From assembly GCF_012933545.1 (NCBI RefSeq), contig NZ_JAADJU010000012.1, forward strand, positions 1-64,000: DNA of 64,000 nucleotides, written 5' to 3'. Origin of the DNA: Rouxiella aceris (GTDB taxonomy: Bacteria > Pseudomonadota > Gammaproteobacteria > Enterobacterales > Enterobacteriaceae). This document shows, one piece after another, positions 39,783-49,615 of the stretch. Under the pieces are notes generated by a model. It did no database searches. It saw only the letters and a program-made list of their open reading frames with translations, and was not told the origin of the DNA. The translations under genes and the position numbers were made by a program. How positions within the stretch are numbered: position 1 is the first letter of the stretch; every line of letters starts with the position of its first letter.

Positions 39783-41060
39783 ATGAACCAGAAAAACCTG
39801 TTTAAAAGATCCACTCTGGCAGCTGCAATGGCACTGGTTTCCACTCAGCTTTATGCAGCAGGCTTTCAATTAAACGAATACACCGCCGCTGGCCTGGGTC
39901 GTTCATTTTCTGGTGAAGGTGCCATCGCAGATACCGCCGCCTCAGGCAGCCGTAACCCGGCAACCATGACAATGTTCGATCGTCCTTCATTCTCAGGCGG
40001 TTTTGTTTACGTTGATCCCGACGTCAATGTCAGCGGCAAATCGCCGGTTACCGGCAGTAGCACTAATGCCGACAATATTGCCCCAGGCGAATGGATCCCC
40101 AACCTGCATTTTATTATGCCGGTCAACGATCGCTGGGCAATTGGCACCTCGGCTACCTCAAACTATGGTTTGGCCACCGAATACAACAGCAGCTATCCGG
40201 CAGGCCCACTGGCGGGTAAAACCGACCTGACCACGGTCAACCTCAATCTGAGCGCGGCATATCGTATTGACGACCATTTCAGTTTTGGTCTCGGTTTTGA
40301 TGCCGTGTATGCGAAAGCCAAAATTGAACGCAACGCCGGGGAACTGGTGGCATTACAGAGTCGTGGCACTATTCCCGCGTCCACTACCGCAGCACATCTT
40401 GACGGCAGCGCCTGGGGCTATGGCTGGAACGCTGGCCTGCTCTATCAGGTTGATGAAAATAACCGCTACGGTTTGACTTACCGTTCCAAAGTCAATATCG
40501 ACTTTGATGGCAGCTACCGCAGCGATCTGCCGGTGGCAGCAGGCGGAACCGGCGGTCACACGGTACCTGGCGCGCTGACGCTAAACTTGCCGGAAATGTG
40601 GGAGATTTCCGGTTACAACCGCGTCGCGCCGAAATGGGCAGTGCATTACAGCATGGCCTATACCAGCTGGAGTGAATTCCAGGAGCTGAAAGCCACCGGC
40701 AGCAATGGCAATACGCTGTTTGAAAAACATGAAGGCTATCATGATGCCTATCGTATTGCGTTAGGGACCACCTACTACTACAGCGATCAGTGGACCTTCC
40801 GCACCGGTATCGCCTTTGATGATAGCCCGGTTCCGGCGGACAACCGCACTATTTCCATTCCGGATCAGGATCGCGTCTGGATAAGCGCCGGGACCACCTA
40901 TGCGTTTAATAAAGACGCTTCAGTGGACATTGGCATCTCCTATATGCACGGCAAATCCGTACATATCAGCGAGAAAGTGGCCGATGGCGTGCCTAACTAT
41001 GAGTTTGATGCCAAAGGTACCGCCATGCTGTATGGCGTAAACTTTAATTACGCGTTTTAA
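39783..41060 (+). CDS. fadL: Long-chain fatty acid outer-membrane channel
   Basis: Outer-membrane beta-barrel importing long-chain fatty acids. 425 aa (E. coli 446) from ATG 39783; a TTG two codons earlier is also in frame. Signal peptide ends near YAA/GFQLNE. Hatch region [34 protein letters not shown] contains the NPA motif. Barrel strands to the C-terminal NFNYAF with terminal Phe. The shortening lies in the loop after about residue 190. Confidence 0.95.
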   Translation: MNQKNLFKRSTLAAAMALVSTQLYAAGFQLNEYTAAGLGRSFSGEGAIADTAASGSRNPATMTMFDRPSFSGGFVYVDPDVNVSGKSPVTGSSTNADNIAPGEWIPNLHFIMPVNDRWAIGTSATSNYGLATEYNSSYPAGPLAGKTDLTTVNLNLSAAYRIDDHFSFGLGFDAVYAKAKIERNAGELVALQSRGTIPASTTAAHLDGSAWGYGWNAGLLYQVDENNRYGLTYRSKVNIDFDGSYRSDLPVAAGGTGGHTVPGALTLNLPEMWEISGYNRVAPKWAVHYSMAYTSWSEFQELKATGSNGNTLFEKHEGYHDAYRIALGTTYYYSDQWTFRTGIAFDDSPVPADNRTISIPDQDRVWISAGTTYAFNKDASVDIGISYMHGKSVHISEKVADGVPNYEFDAKGTAMLYGVNFNYAF

Positions 41061-41163
41061 TCTGCCTGGCTAATGCTCGGGTTAGTGGTCGAGTTACCCT
41101 CGGCCGCTAACCCGGCGCCATTCGCCAAGAAAGTGTTTACACTCCCCGACCCAAGCCGACTAT

Positions 41164-42516
41164 TTAAATAGCCAAATCAAGGTAATCAAAACGTCGTGCC
41201 ATCGCTACCCTTATTCTGTCAGGCGCTACGGGGCCTTGAATATGCACTTCCCGACAGGCCACAAAATTATTGATAATTTGTTTATATATCGATTGGTAAG
41301 ACATACGCCAGTTATCGTCGTGTCCCCACAGCCGATTTTCTTTCACTCTGGCAATCTGTTCGATAAAAGTATCTTGCTGAATTGAATATTGCCGTGAAAA
41401 ATCCAGGGCAGGTAAACCGACAGGATTTATTTTATATAAAAAAAAGGGCTTTTTACTATCGAGCCGGAAATAAGATCTTTTCATTGCCAGTGAATCTTCA
41501 ATTTTTTGGCGAAAAAGCGCTACCCCCTGTAATGATTGGCTGGTGAATACCGTTCGTTCCCCAAAAGTCGCAAAAGTATGCAAAAAGGGGTCAGTCATGG
41601 TTCCCTCAAATCCTGTGCGCATAATTTTCCTGGGCGAACGCTGATCGTATCGATACAGACTGCTGCTTAACGAAGAGCCCGAGAGGGATCGATTATAGGC
41701 AAGAGGTTCCGCTCTGCGCATTGCGCCATCACCGCTTGCACCGGCCTTCAACGATGTTGTGGCCCCGGCGGCGTCAGTAACGGATGCTATTCTTTCTGCT
41801 CCCCCCACGCACCTCTCTGGCTGACTGCTTGCCGGGACGGATCCTGCAATTTCGTACGGTCTTGACTGACGAACTCCGGGAAACAGCGAGGGATATAAAG
41901 TGGCATCAAAGCGATGAAATACGCGGTCAGTTTTCCTTTTCCCTTCCGGCATTAATCCCAGGAAATCTTTTAAGGAGACGGGATTATTGCTCACCATGGC
42001 AAAAAGGTTTTGTCCATCCACGGTGCCGGCAGGATCGGCATTGAGCCAACGCAGCATCCAGGGCGCGTAATAGCGAAAACCGTAATACACCAACCCGCTG
42101 GCATCTCGCTCCTTACCAGAGTAGCGAAAGGTTTTGTTGCCGGCTTCAGTCGGCTTGCGGGCTAGCCAGAGCGCGGTACCGCCGAAGGGGTAATAACCCT
42201 CATGGCTGATGATTTTTCCGTTGCCGTCCAGTTCCAGAGTATTGCTGCTGATCCGGTCAGCAACGCTAAAGCGAATCTGATTACTCTCTCTCCCCGGCCA
42301 GTACAGAATACGTGCACCATTAACTACGCTAACGCCCAGAGTTTCAGTGGCTTTATCGCCGCTGCGCGTGGTGCGGATCTCCAACCCAGGCAGATAACGT
42401 ACCTGCTGCTGACGCAGGGTCGTTTTAGTAGCATGAGCACTGAATTTAAGCGTGCGCATCCCTTGGCGGCTATAGCAATAGCGTTCGTTTGAATTATTTA
42501 TGCCTGAGGTGTTCAT
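41164..42516 (-). CDS. Orphan RHS/TcC-type protein with probable ADP-ribosyltransferase toxin domain
   Basis: 450 aa, no signal peptide. Residues about 40-189 match the RHS-associated core of TccC/SepC insecticidal toxin subunits: EGYYPFGGTALW, YSGKERDASGLVYYGFRYYAPWMLRWLNADPAGT and DGQNLFAMVSNNPVS. This core ends in the place where TcC proteins cut themselves. The variable end carries marks of a cholera/pertussis-type mono-ADP-ribosyltransferase: LYRYDQRSPRKIMRTGF (Arg289), TVFTSQS (STS-like, 322-328) and CREVHIQGPVAPDRI (Glu423, like QEV...GIP of cholera toxin). The N-terminal ~500 residues of a full TcC cocoon are missing, so this is either a truncated effector or a silent toxin-end cassette. 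It sits between fadL and mlaA, adjacent in E. coli, so it was inserted. No tcA/tcB genes are nearby. Confidence 0.7.
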   Translation of the reverse strand: MNTSGINNSNERYCYSRQGMRTLKFSAHATKTTLRQQQVRYLPGLEIRTTRSGDKATETLGVSVVNGARILYWPGRESNQIRFSVADRISSNTLELDGNGKIISHEGYYPFGGTALWLARKPTEAGNKTFRYSGKERDASGLVYYGFRYYAPWMLRWLNADPAGTVDGQNLFAMVSNNPVSLKDFLGLMPEGKRKTDRVFHRFDATLYPSLFPGVRQSRPYEIAGSVPASSQPERCVGGAERIASVTDAAGATTSLKAGASGDGAMRRAEPLAYNRSLSGSSLSSSLYRYDQRSPRKIMRTGFEGTMTDPFLHTFATFGERTVFTSQSLQGVALFRQKIEDSLAMKRSYFRLDSKKPFFLYKINPVGLPALDFSRQYSIQQDTFIEQIARVKENRLWGHDDNWRMSYQSIYKQIINNFVACREVHIQGPVAPDRIRVAMARRFDYLDLAI

Positions 42517-42631
42517 GGCGTATCCCTTCTGGTGGCTATACGCTGATTATCAACATCCGGCAGTCCGTTAAATAGGGTGAATCGATAAACTTATCGTCAT
42601 TGCAGATGATTGACACAACAGGTAAATAAAA

Positions 42632-42650
42632 AAGCGCCATAGCGGCGCTT
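42632..42650 (-). terminator. Terminator stem-loop below mlaA, left copy
   Basis: AAGCGCC-ATAGC-GGCGCTT with an A-run to its left, so on the minus strand it ends in TTTTTTATTT. It can end mlaA transcripts before the RHS gene. Duplicated at 42782-42800 across the 131-bp element. Confidence 0.75.
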
Positions 42651-42781
42651 CAGACGGCTGACAAAGTCCGTTATTAGGGAGAGTGCACCGTTGGGGTCGT
42701 AGCGGGCTTGCCCGCCGGAGCGCCCCTAGGTGTGCTATGCCCGGGTATCTCGATCATCAAGACGACTTGGTCACCAAACTC
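42651..42781. mobile_element. 131-bp terminator-inserted element, copy 3
   Basis: Begins CAGACGGCTGACAAAGTCC and ends GACTTGGTCACCAAACTC, with two differences from the others near the right end. Flanked by exact 19-bp copies of the stem-loop AAGCGCCATAGCGGCGCTT. The left copy keeps the A-run and the right copy keeps the T-run of what must have been one bidirectional terminator. Confidence 0.8.
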
Positions 42782-42806
42782 AAGCGCCATAGCGGCGCTT
42801 TTTTAT
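42782..42806 (+). terminator. Terminator stem-loop, right copy
   Basis: Same 19-base stem-loop followed by TTTTTATT on the plus strand, just below the mlaA stop. On the minus strand it lacks a T-run. Confidence 0.65.
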
Positions 42807-42827
42807 TATCGGTAAATATCGCGGCCA

Positions 42828-43670
42828 TTATGGGGCATCGATACTGCCAAGATCACCCTGAATTGCCGCCGCGTTAGGGTTAACCTGCGGTGTCAACTTG
42901 CCATCACTGGCCAGGAAGTCATGACGCTGGAAGTAAGCAGCACGCACAAACTGGTATGGATCGGCACTGTTTCTTAGCAGACCGTCAGAATCCAGTAACT
43001 GTGCCCGGGTCTCAATGCCTTCGAGGGCCCATTTGCCCGCCGACATCCACCAGGTCAGATAACTCAACGGTGGATAAAGCAGATCGACCATGCCACCGGC
43101 GTCTTCACGCGGGGTAAAGCTGCCGTAACCCGGTAATACCACATAGGTGCCGTAACCCACTTCATAATGACCCAGTGTACTGCCGAATCGACGCGGTTCT
43201 TCTTTTGCCAGTTTTGGATTTGCCATGGTCGCCACATCAATCAGGCCACCCATCCCCAAAATGGTATTAAGGAAGAAACGAGTAAAGTGCTTCGCCCCGG
43301 CATAGACATTGCCTTCAACAAAATAGTTGACCATGGTCGAAGGCTCACTGAGGTTACTGAAGAAATTGCTCATGCCATTACGCGCTGGCATAGGCAGATA
43401 ATCACGCCATACCACCGCCACCGGCCGCACAATATAGGGATCCAGTACGTTATAGTTAAAGTTGAACATTGAACGGTTAAAGCTTTGCAACGGATCGCTG
43501 CGCCCCTGTATTTTGGGATCCACCTTCTGTAGATCCGTGGCTACCGCCGTACCCGATTTTGCCGGCGGGGTCGCACTCGGTGTCACCAGTGATGCCGGCT
43601 TATCCGACGAACTGGCGCAACCGATTAATAATACCGTGGCAAACGCCAGCCCAGTCAGGCGAAAGTCCAT
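42828..43670 (-). CDS. mlaA: Outer-membrane lipoprotein MlaA (VacJ)
   Basis: Outer-membrane component of the Mla system, which removes misplaced phospholipids from the outer leaflet. 280 aa (E. coli 251), the excess being a linker after the signal. Lipobox LIGC near residue 18. Family signatures DPLQSFNRSMFNFNYNVLDPYIVRPVAVVWRD, FFLNTILGMGGLIDVAT, YGTYVVLPGYGSFTPREDAGGMVDLLYPP. Confidence 0.94.
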   Translation of the reverse strand: MDFRLTGLAFATVLLIGCASSSDKPASLVTPSATPPAKSGTAVATDLQKVDPKIQGRSDPLQSFNRSMFNFNYNVLDPYIVRPVAVVWRDYLPMPARNGMSNFFSNLSEPSTMVNYFVEGNVYAGAKHFTRFFLNTILGMGGLIDVATMANPKLAKEEPRRFGSTLGHYEVGYGTYVVLPGYGSFTPREDAGGMVDLLYPPLSYLTWWMSAGKWALEGIETRAQLLDSDGLLRNSADPYQFVRAAYFQRHDFLASDGKLTPQVNPNAAAIQGDLGSIDAP

Positions 43671-43703
43671 GTTGTTCTCCCTGTTTATGCTTCGGTTCCT
43701 TAA

Positions 43704-44918
43704 TCAAGGAACCTGCTGATTAATCTCAATATTGACCTGGCTATTCCCCGAAAATTCGGTCAATGCACTCTCGCCATACCAGTCACCCGAGGCGGGTGTC
43801 GCCAGGCCATTTTGCGAAATACGTACCCGAACACGCAGTTGATGCAATGAAGAGAGCAAATGCTCTGGCATCATGGCGTTAGTATCATCCACCGTGGCCG
43901 ACAGTGGAAAACGGCTAAGTGGCAACTTTTTCACCGCCACCGGCACAGGACTACTACCATCGGTTACCGAAATAAATACCGCGCCCTGCTGCGGCAATTG
44001 CTGCTGCGCTTTCGCTGACAAAGTTACGGCGACTGCCAGCCTGACCTTATCCATACCGGACTTGGCCTGTGCCTGGGCAATGCTGGCTTTTACCATTTCA
44101 ATACGCTTGTCATCCGCCGGCAGGATCTTCAACATTACCTGCCACGCCCCTATCGCTTGCGGATAATGACCTTGCTGATACTCATTATATGCCAGCAAAC
44201 TCAATACTTGCAGATTACCTTGCTGATGCGCCAGCATACTGCGCAGGATGTTGCCGCCGTTAATGTTATCTTGCGGATCGGCGGATCGCGTCAGCACATC
44301 GGCATAACCCAGCTTGATATCCACATCGTCAGGCGACAACTGATAGGCGCGGGCAAAGGCCTGGGTAGCGGTGCTGGCATTATTCAGCGCCATCCCCACC
44401 CGGCCAAGCATCAGCCAGTCGCGGGCATTATCAGGATTAGCCTGCAAATCGCTGCGTAACCCCAGCCCCAGATCCTGGATATCCGCCATGGTCAGCGGTT
44501 TGGCATTTTCATCCGCCACCTGCGCGCGCAGCTCAGGCAGGCGTTTCATCACCTGATGCCAGTTGCTAACCTGACCGAGCCCCCCGGCATAGAGATAAAA
44601 ACCGCAGGTGATCACCAGCAACAATATCACTCCGGGAGCCAGCGTCCAGCGTGCAATAGGCCGTGCCGCGCTGGCAGTTTGTCCGGGAATATCACTAAGC
44701 AGATTTTCCTGCAGTTCGCGGATAAACAACGGACGTTCGGTCACCACGCCCTGCTCCTCGTCTTGCTCCAGCTCGCTCAGGCGATGATGATAGAAAGCTT
44801 TATTCAGTGCATCGCGACTGGCGGTCAGTTCCCCCCGTTCACCGCGCATAACCGGCACAATAAACAACGCCGTGGCCATCACCAGCAGCGTAATAACGAT
44901 CAGCGCAAAAACAATCAT
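43704..44918 (-). CDS. ccmI: c-type cytochrome biogenesis protein CcmI
   Basis: Apocytochrome chaperone that hands apocytochrome c to the CcmFH haem lyase. 404 aa: two N-terminal membrane segments (about 1-20 and 95-112), a cytoplasmic loop between, and a periplasmic TPR domain (about 140-290, e.g. NARDWLMLGRVGMALNNASTATQAFARAYQLSPDDVDIKLGYADVL cut into helices), then a beta-rich C-terminal domain. In E. coli this region is fused to CcmH; here it is a separate gene overlapping ccmH by 4 bases. Confidence 0.9.
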   Translation of the reverse strand: MIVFALIVITLLVMATALFIVPVMRGERGELTASRDALNKAFYHHRLSELEQDEEQGVVTERPLFIRELQENLLSDIPGQTASAARPIARWTLAPGVILLLVITCGFYLYAGGLGQVSNWHQVMKRLPELRAQVADENAKPLTMADIQDLGLGLRSDLQANPDNARDWLMLGRVGMALNNASTATQAFARAYQLSPDDVDIKLGYADVLTRSADPQDNINGGNILRSMLAHQQGNLQVLSLLAYNEYQQGHYPQAIGAWQVMLKILPADDKRIEMVKASIAQAQAKSGMDKVRLAVAVTLSAKAQQQLPQQGAVFISVTDGSSPVPVAVKKLPLSRFPLSATVDDTNAMMPEHLLSSLHQLRVRVRISQNGLATPASGDWYGESALTEFSGNSQVNIEINQQVP

Positions 44919-45373
44919 GATTCTTTCCTGTCGTTGTCAGCCAGCAACTGTGCCAGACGCTGCTGATCGTGCCACGATATCTGCTCAACCGAGTAACGGC
45001 CGCGGGCGCGTAAAATAATAACCAGTGCGCCAATAATCACAAACAGCGCCGGTCCCACCCATAAAATCAGCGTCGAGGGAGTGACTGGCGGTTGGTAAGT
45101 TACAAAATTGCCGTAGCGGTCCACCATATAATCGATAATCTGCTGGTTGGACTGGCCTTCCTTCAGCAACTGATAAACTTTGCTGCGCATATCTGCGGCA
45201 ATAATCGAGTCGGAAGCGGCAATATTAGTGTTTTGGCATTTCGGACAACGCAGTTGCCCGGTCAACTGACGATATTGCTGCTCCTGCTGCGGCGAGGCAA
45301 ATTGATAGGTATCAATGGCCGCCAACGTGCTAAAGCTCAGTACCAGCCCGAGAAACAGAGATAACAGCCTCAT
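44915..45373 (-). CDS. ccmH: Cytochrome c-type biogenesis thioredox protein CcmH
   Basis: Membrane-anchored periplasmic thiol protein that reduces apocytochrome CXXCH. 152 aa from ATG 45373, coupled to the ccmG stop (ATGA). Signal peptide, redox motif LRCPKCQNTNIAASDS, helical bundle with YMVDRYGNFVTYQPP, and one membrane helix (about 104-124). Confidence 0.93.
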   Translation of the reverse strand: MRLLSLFLGLVLSFSTLAAIDTYQFASPQQEQQYRQLTGQLRCPKCQNTNIAASDSIIAADMRSKVYQLLKEGQSNQQIIDYMVDRYGNFVTYQPPVTPSTLILWVGPALFVIIGALVIILRARGRYSVEQISWHDQQRLAQLLADNDRKES

Positions 45374-45921
45374 GCCTGACCTCCATACTTGATGTACAAC
45401 GGACGCAGCTGTTGCTGCCACACCTGCTCATTGACATCCCCGGCATGGCGATAGCGCACAATACCGTTACCGTCGATCAGGAAGGTCTCAGGCGCGCCAT
45501 AGACACCAAGATCCAGCCCCAGCATGCCGTCGCCGTCATACAGACTCAGGGCATAGGGATTACCCAGCGTATTGAGCCAGTTAATCGCCTTACTGCGATC
45601 GTCTTTATAATTCAGCCCAATAACATGTACACCTTTTGCCGCCAGCGAATTGAGATAATCGTGCTCTGCGCGGCAGGTTGGACACCAGGTTGCCCAGACA
45701 TTAAGCAGGATCGGCTTACCGGTGTGCAGGACCGACTGATCGAAAGTTTTACCCGGCTCGAACAGCGACTCCAGTTTAAAGAGTGGCACAGGTTTGCCCA
45801 CCAGCGCCGATTCCAGCAGCGTAGGGTCGTCGCCCTGGGCATTGCGGGTCAATTGCAGCAAAAACGCCGCCGCCAGCGCCAGAAAGAGAAACAGCGGGAT
45901 AAACAGGATTTTGCGATTCAT
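45370..45921 (-). CDS. ccmG: Thiol:disulfide interchange protein CcmG/DsbE
   Basis: Periplasm-facing thioredoxin-like protein keeping apocytochrome cysteines reduced. 183 aa from ATG 45921, coupled to ccmF. N-terminal membrane anchor (about 4-23), redox motif NVWATWCPTCRAEH, and the Pro-containing YGAPETFLIDGNG loop. Confidence 0.94.
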   Translation of the reverse strand: MNRKILFIPLFLFLALAAAFLLQLTRNAQGDDPTLLESALVGKPVPLFKLESLFEPGKTFDQSVLHTGKPILLNVWATWCPTCRAEHDYLNSLAAKGVHVIGLNYKDDRSKAINWLNTLGNPYALSLYDGDGMLGLDLGVYGAPETFLIDGNGIVRYRHAGDVNEQVWQQQLRPLYIKYGGQA

Positions 45922-47891
45922 ACTTCCTCCGCCGCGTCTTTGCCCTGACGTTTCAGTTTTTTGGTCATACGATAGCGCGGATCGAGAATACAGAGCACGC
46001 CGCCGAGAGCCATAAAGATCCCGCCCAGCCAAATCCAGCGAACGAAGGGTTTATAGTAAAGACGCACCGCCCAGGAGCCATCATCCAGCTCTTCCCCCAG
46101 CGCGGCATAAAGATCGCGCGCCAGGTTACCGTCGATGGCCGCTTCGGTCATCATGCTGTGGGCCACGCTGTAATAGCGTTTTTCCGCATGCAGCACGGTG
46201 ATAAACTTGCCGTTGCGGGTGACATCGATATTGGCTTCGCCACCGCTGTAGTTGGGGCCGGTAATATCGCTCAGACTGCGAAATTCAAAATGGTAGCCCT
46301 GAATATCAACGCTATCCCCGGCCTTCATGCGCACATCACGCTCAACGCTGTAGTTTTGGCTAAAGGCAATACCGATCACCGTCACCGCCACGCCCAAATG
46401 CCCCAGCACCATGCCCCAGTGGCTGCGGGACAAATGCGTCAATCCGCGCCAGAAACTGTGGCGATGGGTGGCGCGCTCGTGCAGCTCCATCAGGGTAAGT
46501 AAAATCACCCACACCGACATCAACATGCCGACCACCGTCATACCGACAATCTTGTCCTGCAATAACCATGGCAACAGAATAGAGAGTAACAGCGTAACCA
46601 GCAGCGCCACGCCCAGCCGACGCCAGAGTTTACTCGGCTCATCGCGACGCCAGCGCACCAGGGGACCTATCCCCAGCAGCAACGCCAGCGGTGCCATCAG
46701 CCAGGTGAACATGGTATTAAAGAAAGGTTCGCCAATGGAGATACTTCCCAGACCCAGCTGTTTATGGATCAGCGGCAGCAAGGTGCCGAGCAGCACCACC
46801 AACATCGCCGCCACCAACAGCACATTATTGCCCAGCAGAAAGCTTTCCCGGGAATAGGGTTCGTGACGGCTTGGCGCGCGGACGGAATTGCCTTTAATGG
46901 CATACAGCAACAAGGAACCGCCGATCACGATCACCAGATAGGCGAGGATAAACATGCCACGTGCCGGATCCGAAGCGAAGGAGTGAACCGAAACCAATAC
47001 GCCGGAGCGCACCAGAAAGGTACCAAGCAGGCAGAGTGAAAAGCAGGTGATAGCCAACAGCACGGTCCAGGCTTTAAAGGTGCCGCGTTTCTCGGTGACT
47101 GCCAAAGAGTGGATCAGCGCGGTGCCTGCCAGCCAGGGCATAAAGGAGGCGTTTTCTACCGGGTCCCAGAACCACCAGCCGCCCCAGCCCAGTTCGTAAT
47201 AAGCCCAGGCCGAGCCGAGCACAATACCGAGGGTCAGAAATACCCAGGCTGCCTGCGTCCAGGGCCGCGACCAGCGCGCCCAGGCCGTATCCAGCCGACC
47301 GGCCATCAGCGAGGCAATGGCAAAGGCAAAGGCCACCGAGAAGCCCACATAACCCATATAGAGGATCGGCGGGTGGAAGATCAGTCCGATATCCTGCAAC
47401 ACCGGATTAAGGTCACTGCCGTCAATAGGGAAATTGGGCAAAGTACGCAAAAAAGGGTTGGAGGTCAGCAGAATAAACAGCAGAAAACCCGAGGTGATCA
47501 TGCCCATTACTGCCAACACGCGGGATACGGCATCATTCGGCATGCGGCGGCTAAACAGCGCTACCGCCGTGGTCCAGCAACTCAGTAACAGCACCCAGAG
47601 CAGCAGCGAGCCTTCATGCGCTCCCCAGGTCGCCGCCATCCGGTAATATACCGGCAAATGGCTGTTGGAGTTATTGGCAACATAAGCCACAGAGAAGTCG
47701 TTAACCACAAAAGCGTGGACCAGAATAATAAACGCCAGCGCGATACAGGCAAACATGCCATAGGAAAGCGGACGGGCCATCGCCATCATGCGATGATCCT
47801 GCCGTGCCGCCCCCCACTGGGGATAAATACTCAGTAATACTGACAGGCCTAAAGCCAGGCAAAGCGAAAAAGTGCCAATTTCAGGGATCAT
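45918..47891 (-). CDS. ccmF: Haem lyase subunit CcmF
   Basis: Large polytopic protein (657 aa, about 15 membrane segments) that attaches haem to apocytochrome c. Tryptophan-rich motif [20 protein letters not shown] and flanking conserved histidines. Overlaps ccmE by 4 bases and ccmG by 4 bases. Confidence 0.96.
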   Translation of the reverse strand: MIPEIGTFSLCLALGLSVLLSIYPQWGAARQDHRMMAMARPLSYGMFACIALAFIILVHAFVVNDFSVAYVANNSNSHLPVYYRMAATWGAHEGSLLLWVLLLSCWTTAVALFSRRMPNDAVSRVLAVMGMITSGFLLFILLTSNPFLRTLPNFPIDGSDLNPVLQDIGLIFHPPILYMGYVGFSVAFAFAIASLMAGRLDTAWARWSRPWTQAAWVFLTLGIVLGSAWAYYELGWGGWWFWDPVENASFMPWLAGTALIHSLAVTEKRGTFKAWTVLLAITCFSLCLLGTFLVRSGVLVSVHSFASDPARGMFILAYLVIVIGGSLLLYAIKGNSVRAPSRHEPYSRESFLLGNNVLLVAAMLVVLLGTLLPLIHKQLGLGSISIGEPFFNTMFTWLMAPLALLLGIGPLVRWRRDEPSKLWRRLGVALLVTLLLSILLPWLLQDKIVGMTVVGMLMSVWVILLTLMELHERATHRHSFWRGLTHLSRSHWGMVLGHLGVAVTVIGIAFSQNYSVERDVRMKAGDSVDIQGYHFEFRSLSDITGPNYSGGEANIDVTRNGKFITVLHAEKRYYSVAHSMMTEAAIDGNLARDLYAALGEELDDGSWAVRLYYKPFVRWIWLGGIFMALGGVLCILDPRYRMTKKLKRQGKDAAEEV

Positions 47892-48382
47892 GGCTGACTA
47901 CTTCCTTTTACAGGCGAAACATAAGCCGAAGCGGGTCCGGTATGATTTTCTTTCATGGCGTCTGCCACTTCCGGTGGCACATATTTTTCATCATGTTTGG
48001 CCAGTACCTGTTTGGCCATCACCACATTGTTTTCCTGCATCACCCCCTGCGCCACCACGCCCTGCCCTTCGCGAAACAGGTCAGGCAAAATGCCAAAATA
48101 GGTCACCGCAATGGCACCGCGGGCATCGTAAATTTTAAAATGCACTTCGAGGGTTTTATCATCCCTTTTCACCGAACCGGGCATCACCATACCGCCAATG
48201 CGCAAACGCTGGCCGACAGTAGGCAGTTCATGATCCGGGCCTTTGCCCTGCAAAATTTCGCTGGGGGTATAAAACAGATCAATATTGGAACGCAGCGCAT
48301 AGAGCACCAGGCTGATGGCCAGCCCGAGTCCCACCAGCACAAACAGCGCCAGGTAGAGACGATTTTTACGACGAGGATTCAC
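47888..48382 (-). CDS. ccmE: Haem chaperone CcmE
   Basis: Periplasmic haem carrier, 164 aa. N-terminal membrane anchor (about 8-28), OB-fold core with [13 protein letters not shown], and the covalent haem histidine in [13 protein letters not shown] (about residue 131). Overlaps ccmD by 4 bases. Confidence 0.95.
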   Translation of the reverse strand: MNPRRKNRLYLALFVLVGLGLAISLVLYALRSNIDLFYTPSEILQGKGPDHELPTVGQRLRIGGMVMPGSVKRDDKTLEVHFKIYDARGAIAVTYFGILPDLFREGQGVVAQGVMQENNVVMAKQVLAKHDEKYVPPEVADAMKENHTGPASAYVSPVKGSSQP

Positions 48383-48642
48383 AATAACTTCTCCCGGCTG
48401 GATCCCGATGATACCGGGTCCGCCGTGTGCTGCGCGGCAACGACCGATTTTTTCGACTGACTAATGCGTTGTTCGCGCGACAGACGACGACGAATATCAG
48501 CCAGCAGTTGCCGCCGTTGCCATAGGGTATGCATTACCAGCCCTAACAGCGCACTCAGCGTGACAATAACCGACAGCCAGACATAGAAGGCGTAACCGCC
48601 CATGGCAAAGAACGCCTGCCAGGTGGGGAATGCAGTATTCAT
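48379..48642 (-). CDS. ccmD: Haem exporter protein CcmD
   Basis: Small membrane protein of 87 aa that releases haem-loaded CcmE from the CcmABC complex. Typical start with [15 protein letters not shown], one membrane helix, and a basic cytoplasmic tail. It is longer at the C-terminus than E. coli CcmD (69 aa). Confidence 0.9.
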   Translation of the reverse strand: MNTAFPTWQAFFAMGGYAFYVWLSVIVTLSALLGLVMHTLWQRRQLLADIRRRLSREQRISQSKKSVVAAQHTADPVSSGSSREKLL

Positions 48643-49376
48643 TAACCGCGCTCCTTTTGCAGCAAAGCAGCCACCCAGGGGCGTAAACGCTCCTGATGGA
48701 TAATCAGATTGCGTAGTCTCATTAATGTCAGCGTAATAAAGAAGAATAAATAGCCGAATACCGACCAGAACAGCGGGTAACGCATACTGGGATCGATGGT
48801 TTTGCCAAAATCACTGGAGCCCTGATGCAGCGTATTCCACCACTGCACCGAATAATGAATAATCGGCAGATTGACCACGCCCACCAGCACCAGAATACCC
48901 GCTGCGCGCCCGGCCATGCGGCGATCGTCAAAGGAGTGATATAAAGCAATCGCCCCGAGATATAAAAACAGCAGCACCAGCTCGGAAGTCAGTCGCGCAT
49001 CCCATACCCACCAGGTTCCCCACATGGGTTTACCCCAGGCCGAACCGGTGACCAGCGCAATAAAGGTAAACACTGCTCCCACCGGTGCCATGGCGGCAAG
49101 GGCCAGCTCAGACATCTTCATTTGCCAGATCAGACCGATAAAGGCGGCGATAGCCATTGCACTGTAGATGCCCATCGACCAGATTGCCGCCGGCACATGA
49201 ATGTACATAATACGGTAGCTATCGCCCTGCTGGTAATCCGGCGGTGCATAGGCAAAACCCCACACCCAGCCAATCAGCAGACAAACCAGACCCGCCATGG
49301 CCAGCCAGGGAATAAAACGTCCGCAAAGGTGGTAAAGCCGCTCAGGCTTTGCGAGTTGATGTAACCATTTCCACAT
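48642..49376 (-). CDS. ccmC: Haem exporter permease CcmC
   Basis: Six-helix protein that loads haem onto CcmE. 244 aa. Haem-handling domain WGKPMWGTWWVWDARLTSELVLLFLYLGAIAL with flanking conserved His in YIHVPAA. It is separated from ccmB by 239 bases, unlike the tight E. coli operon. Confidence 0.95.
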   Translation of the reverse strand: MWKWLHQLAKPERLYHLCGRFIPWLAMAGLVCLLIGWVWGFAYAPPDYQQGDSYRIMYIHVPAAIWSMGIYSAMAIAAFIGLIWQMKMSELALAAMAPVGAVFTFIALVTGSAWGKPMWGTWWVWDARLTSELVLLFLYLGAIALYHSFDDRRMAGRAAGILVLVGVVNLPIIHYSVQWWNTLHQGSSDFGKTIDPSMRYPLFWSVFGYLFFFITLTLMRLRNLIIHQERLRPWVAALLQKERG

Positions 49377-49615
49377 TATTTGTCATTGCTCACGTTAAAA
49401 TCACAGGGCGTACAAAGCCGTAAACCCAAGGTTGTTGCCATATTATGCCGACGAGCTGCCTGGCCCCTGGCGTACTTTTTCAGTATCGCCCCTATTGTTC
49501 CCTATCGAGAAGTGTGATGTTAGTCAAAGGTTGCGTTTTTTCAGGCTTATTGTAACCGCAAGTAAAATCAGCAGGCTTCTCTTGCCGCCTGCGCCCTATC
49601 GTCAAAGTTTTGGCG
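49377..49615. other. Unusual gap inside the ccm cluster
   Basis: 239 bases between ccmB and ccmC with no gene and no obvious terminator. A second promoter for ccmC-I could lie here; I cannot point to one with confidence. Confidence 0.35.
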
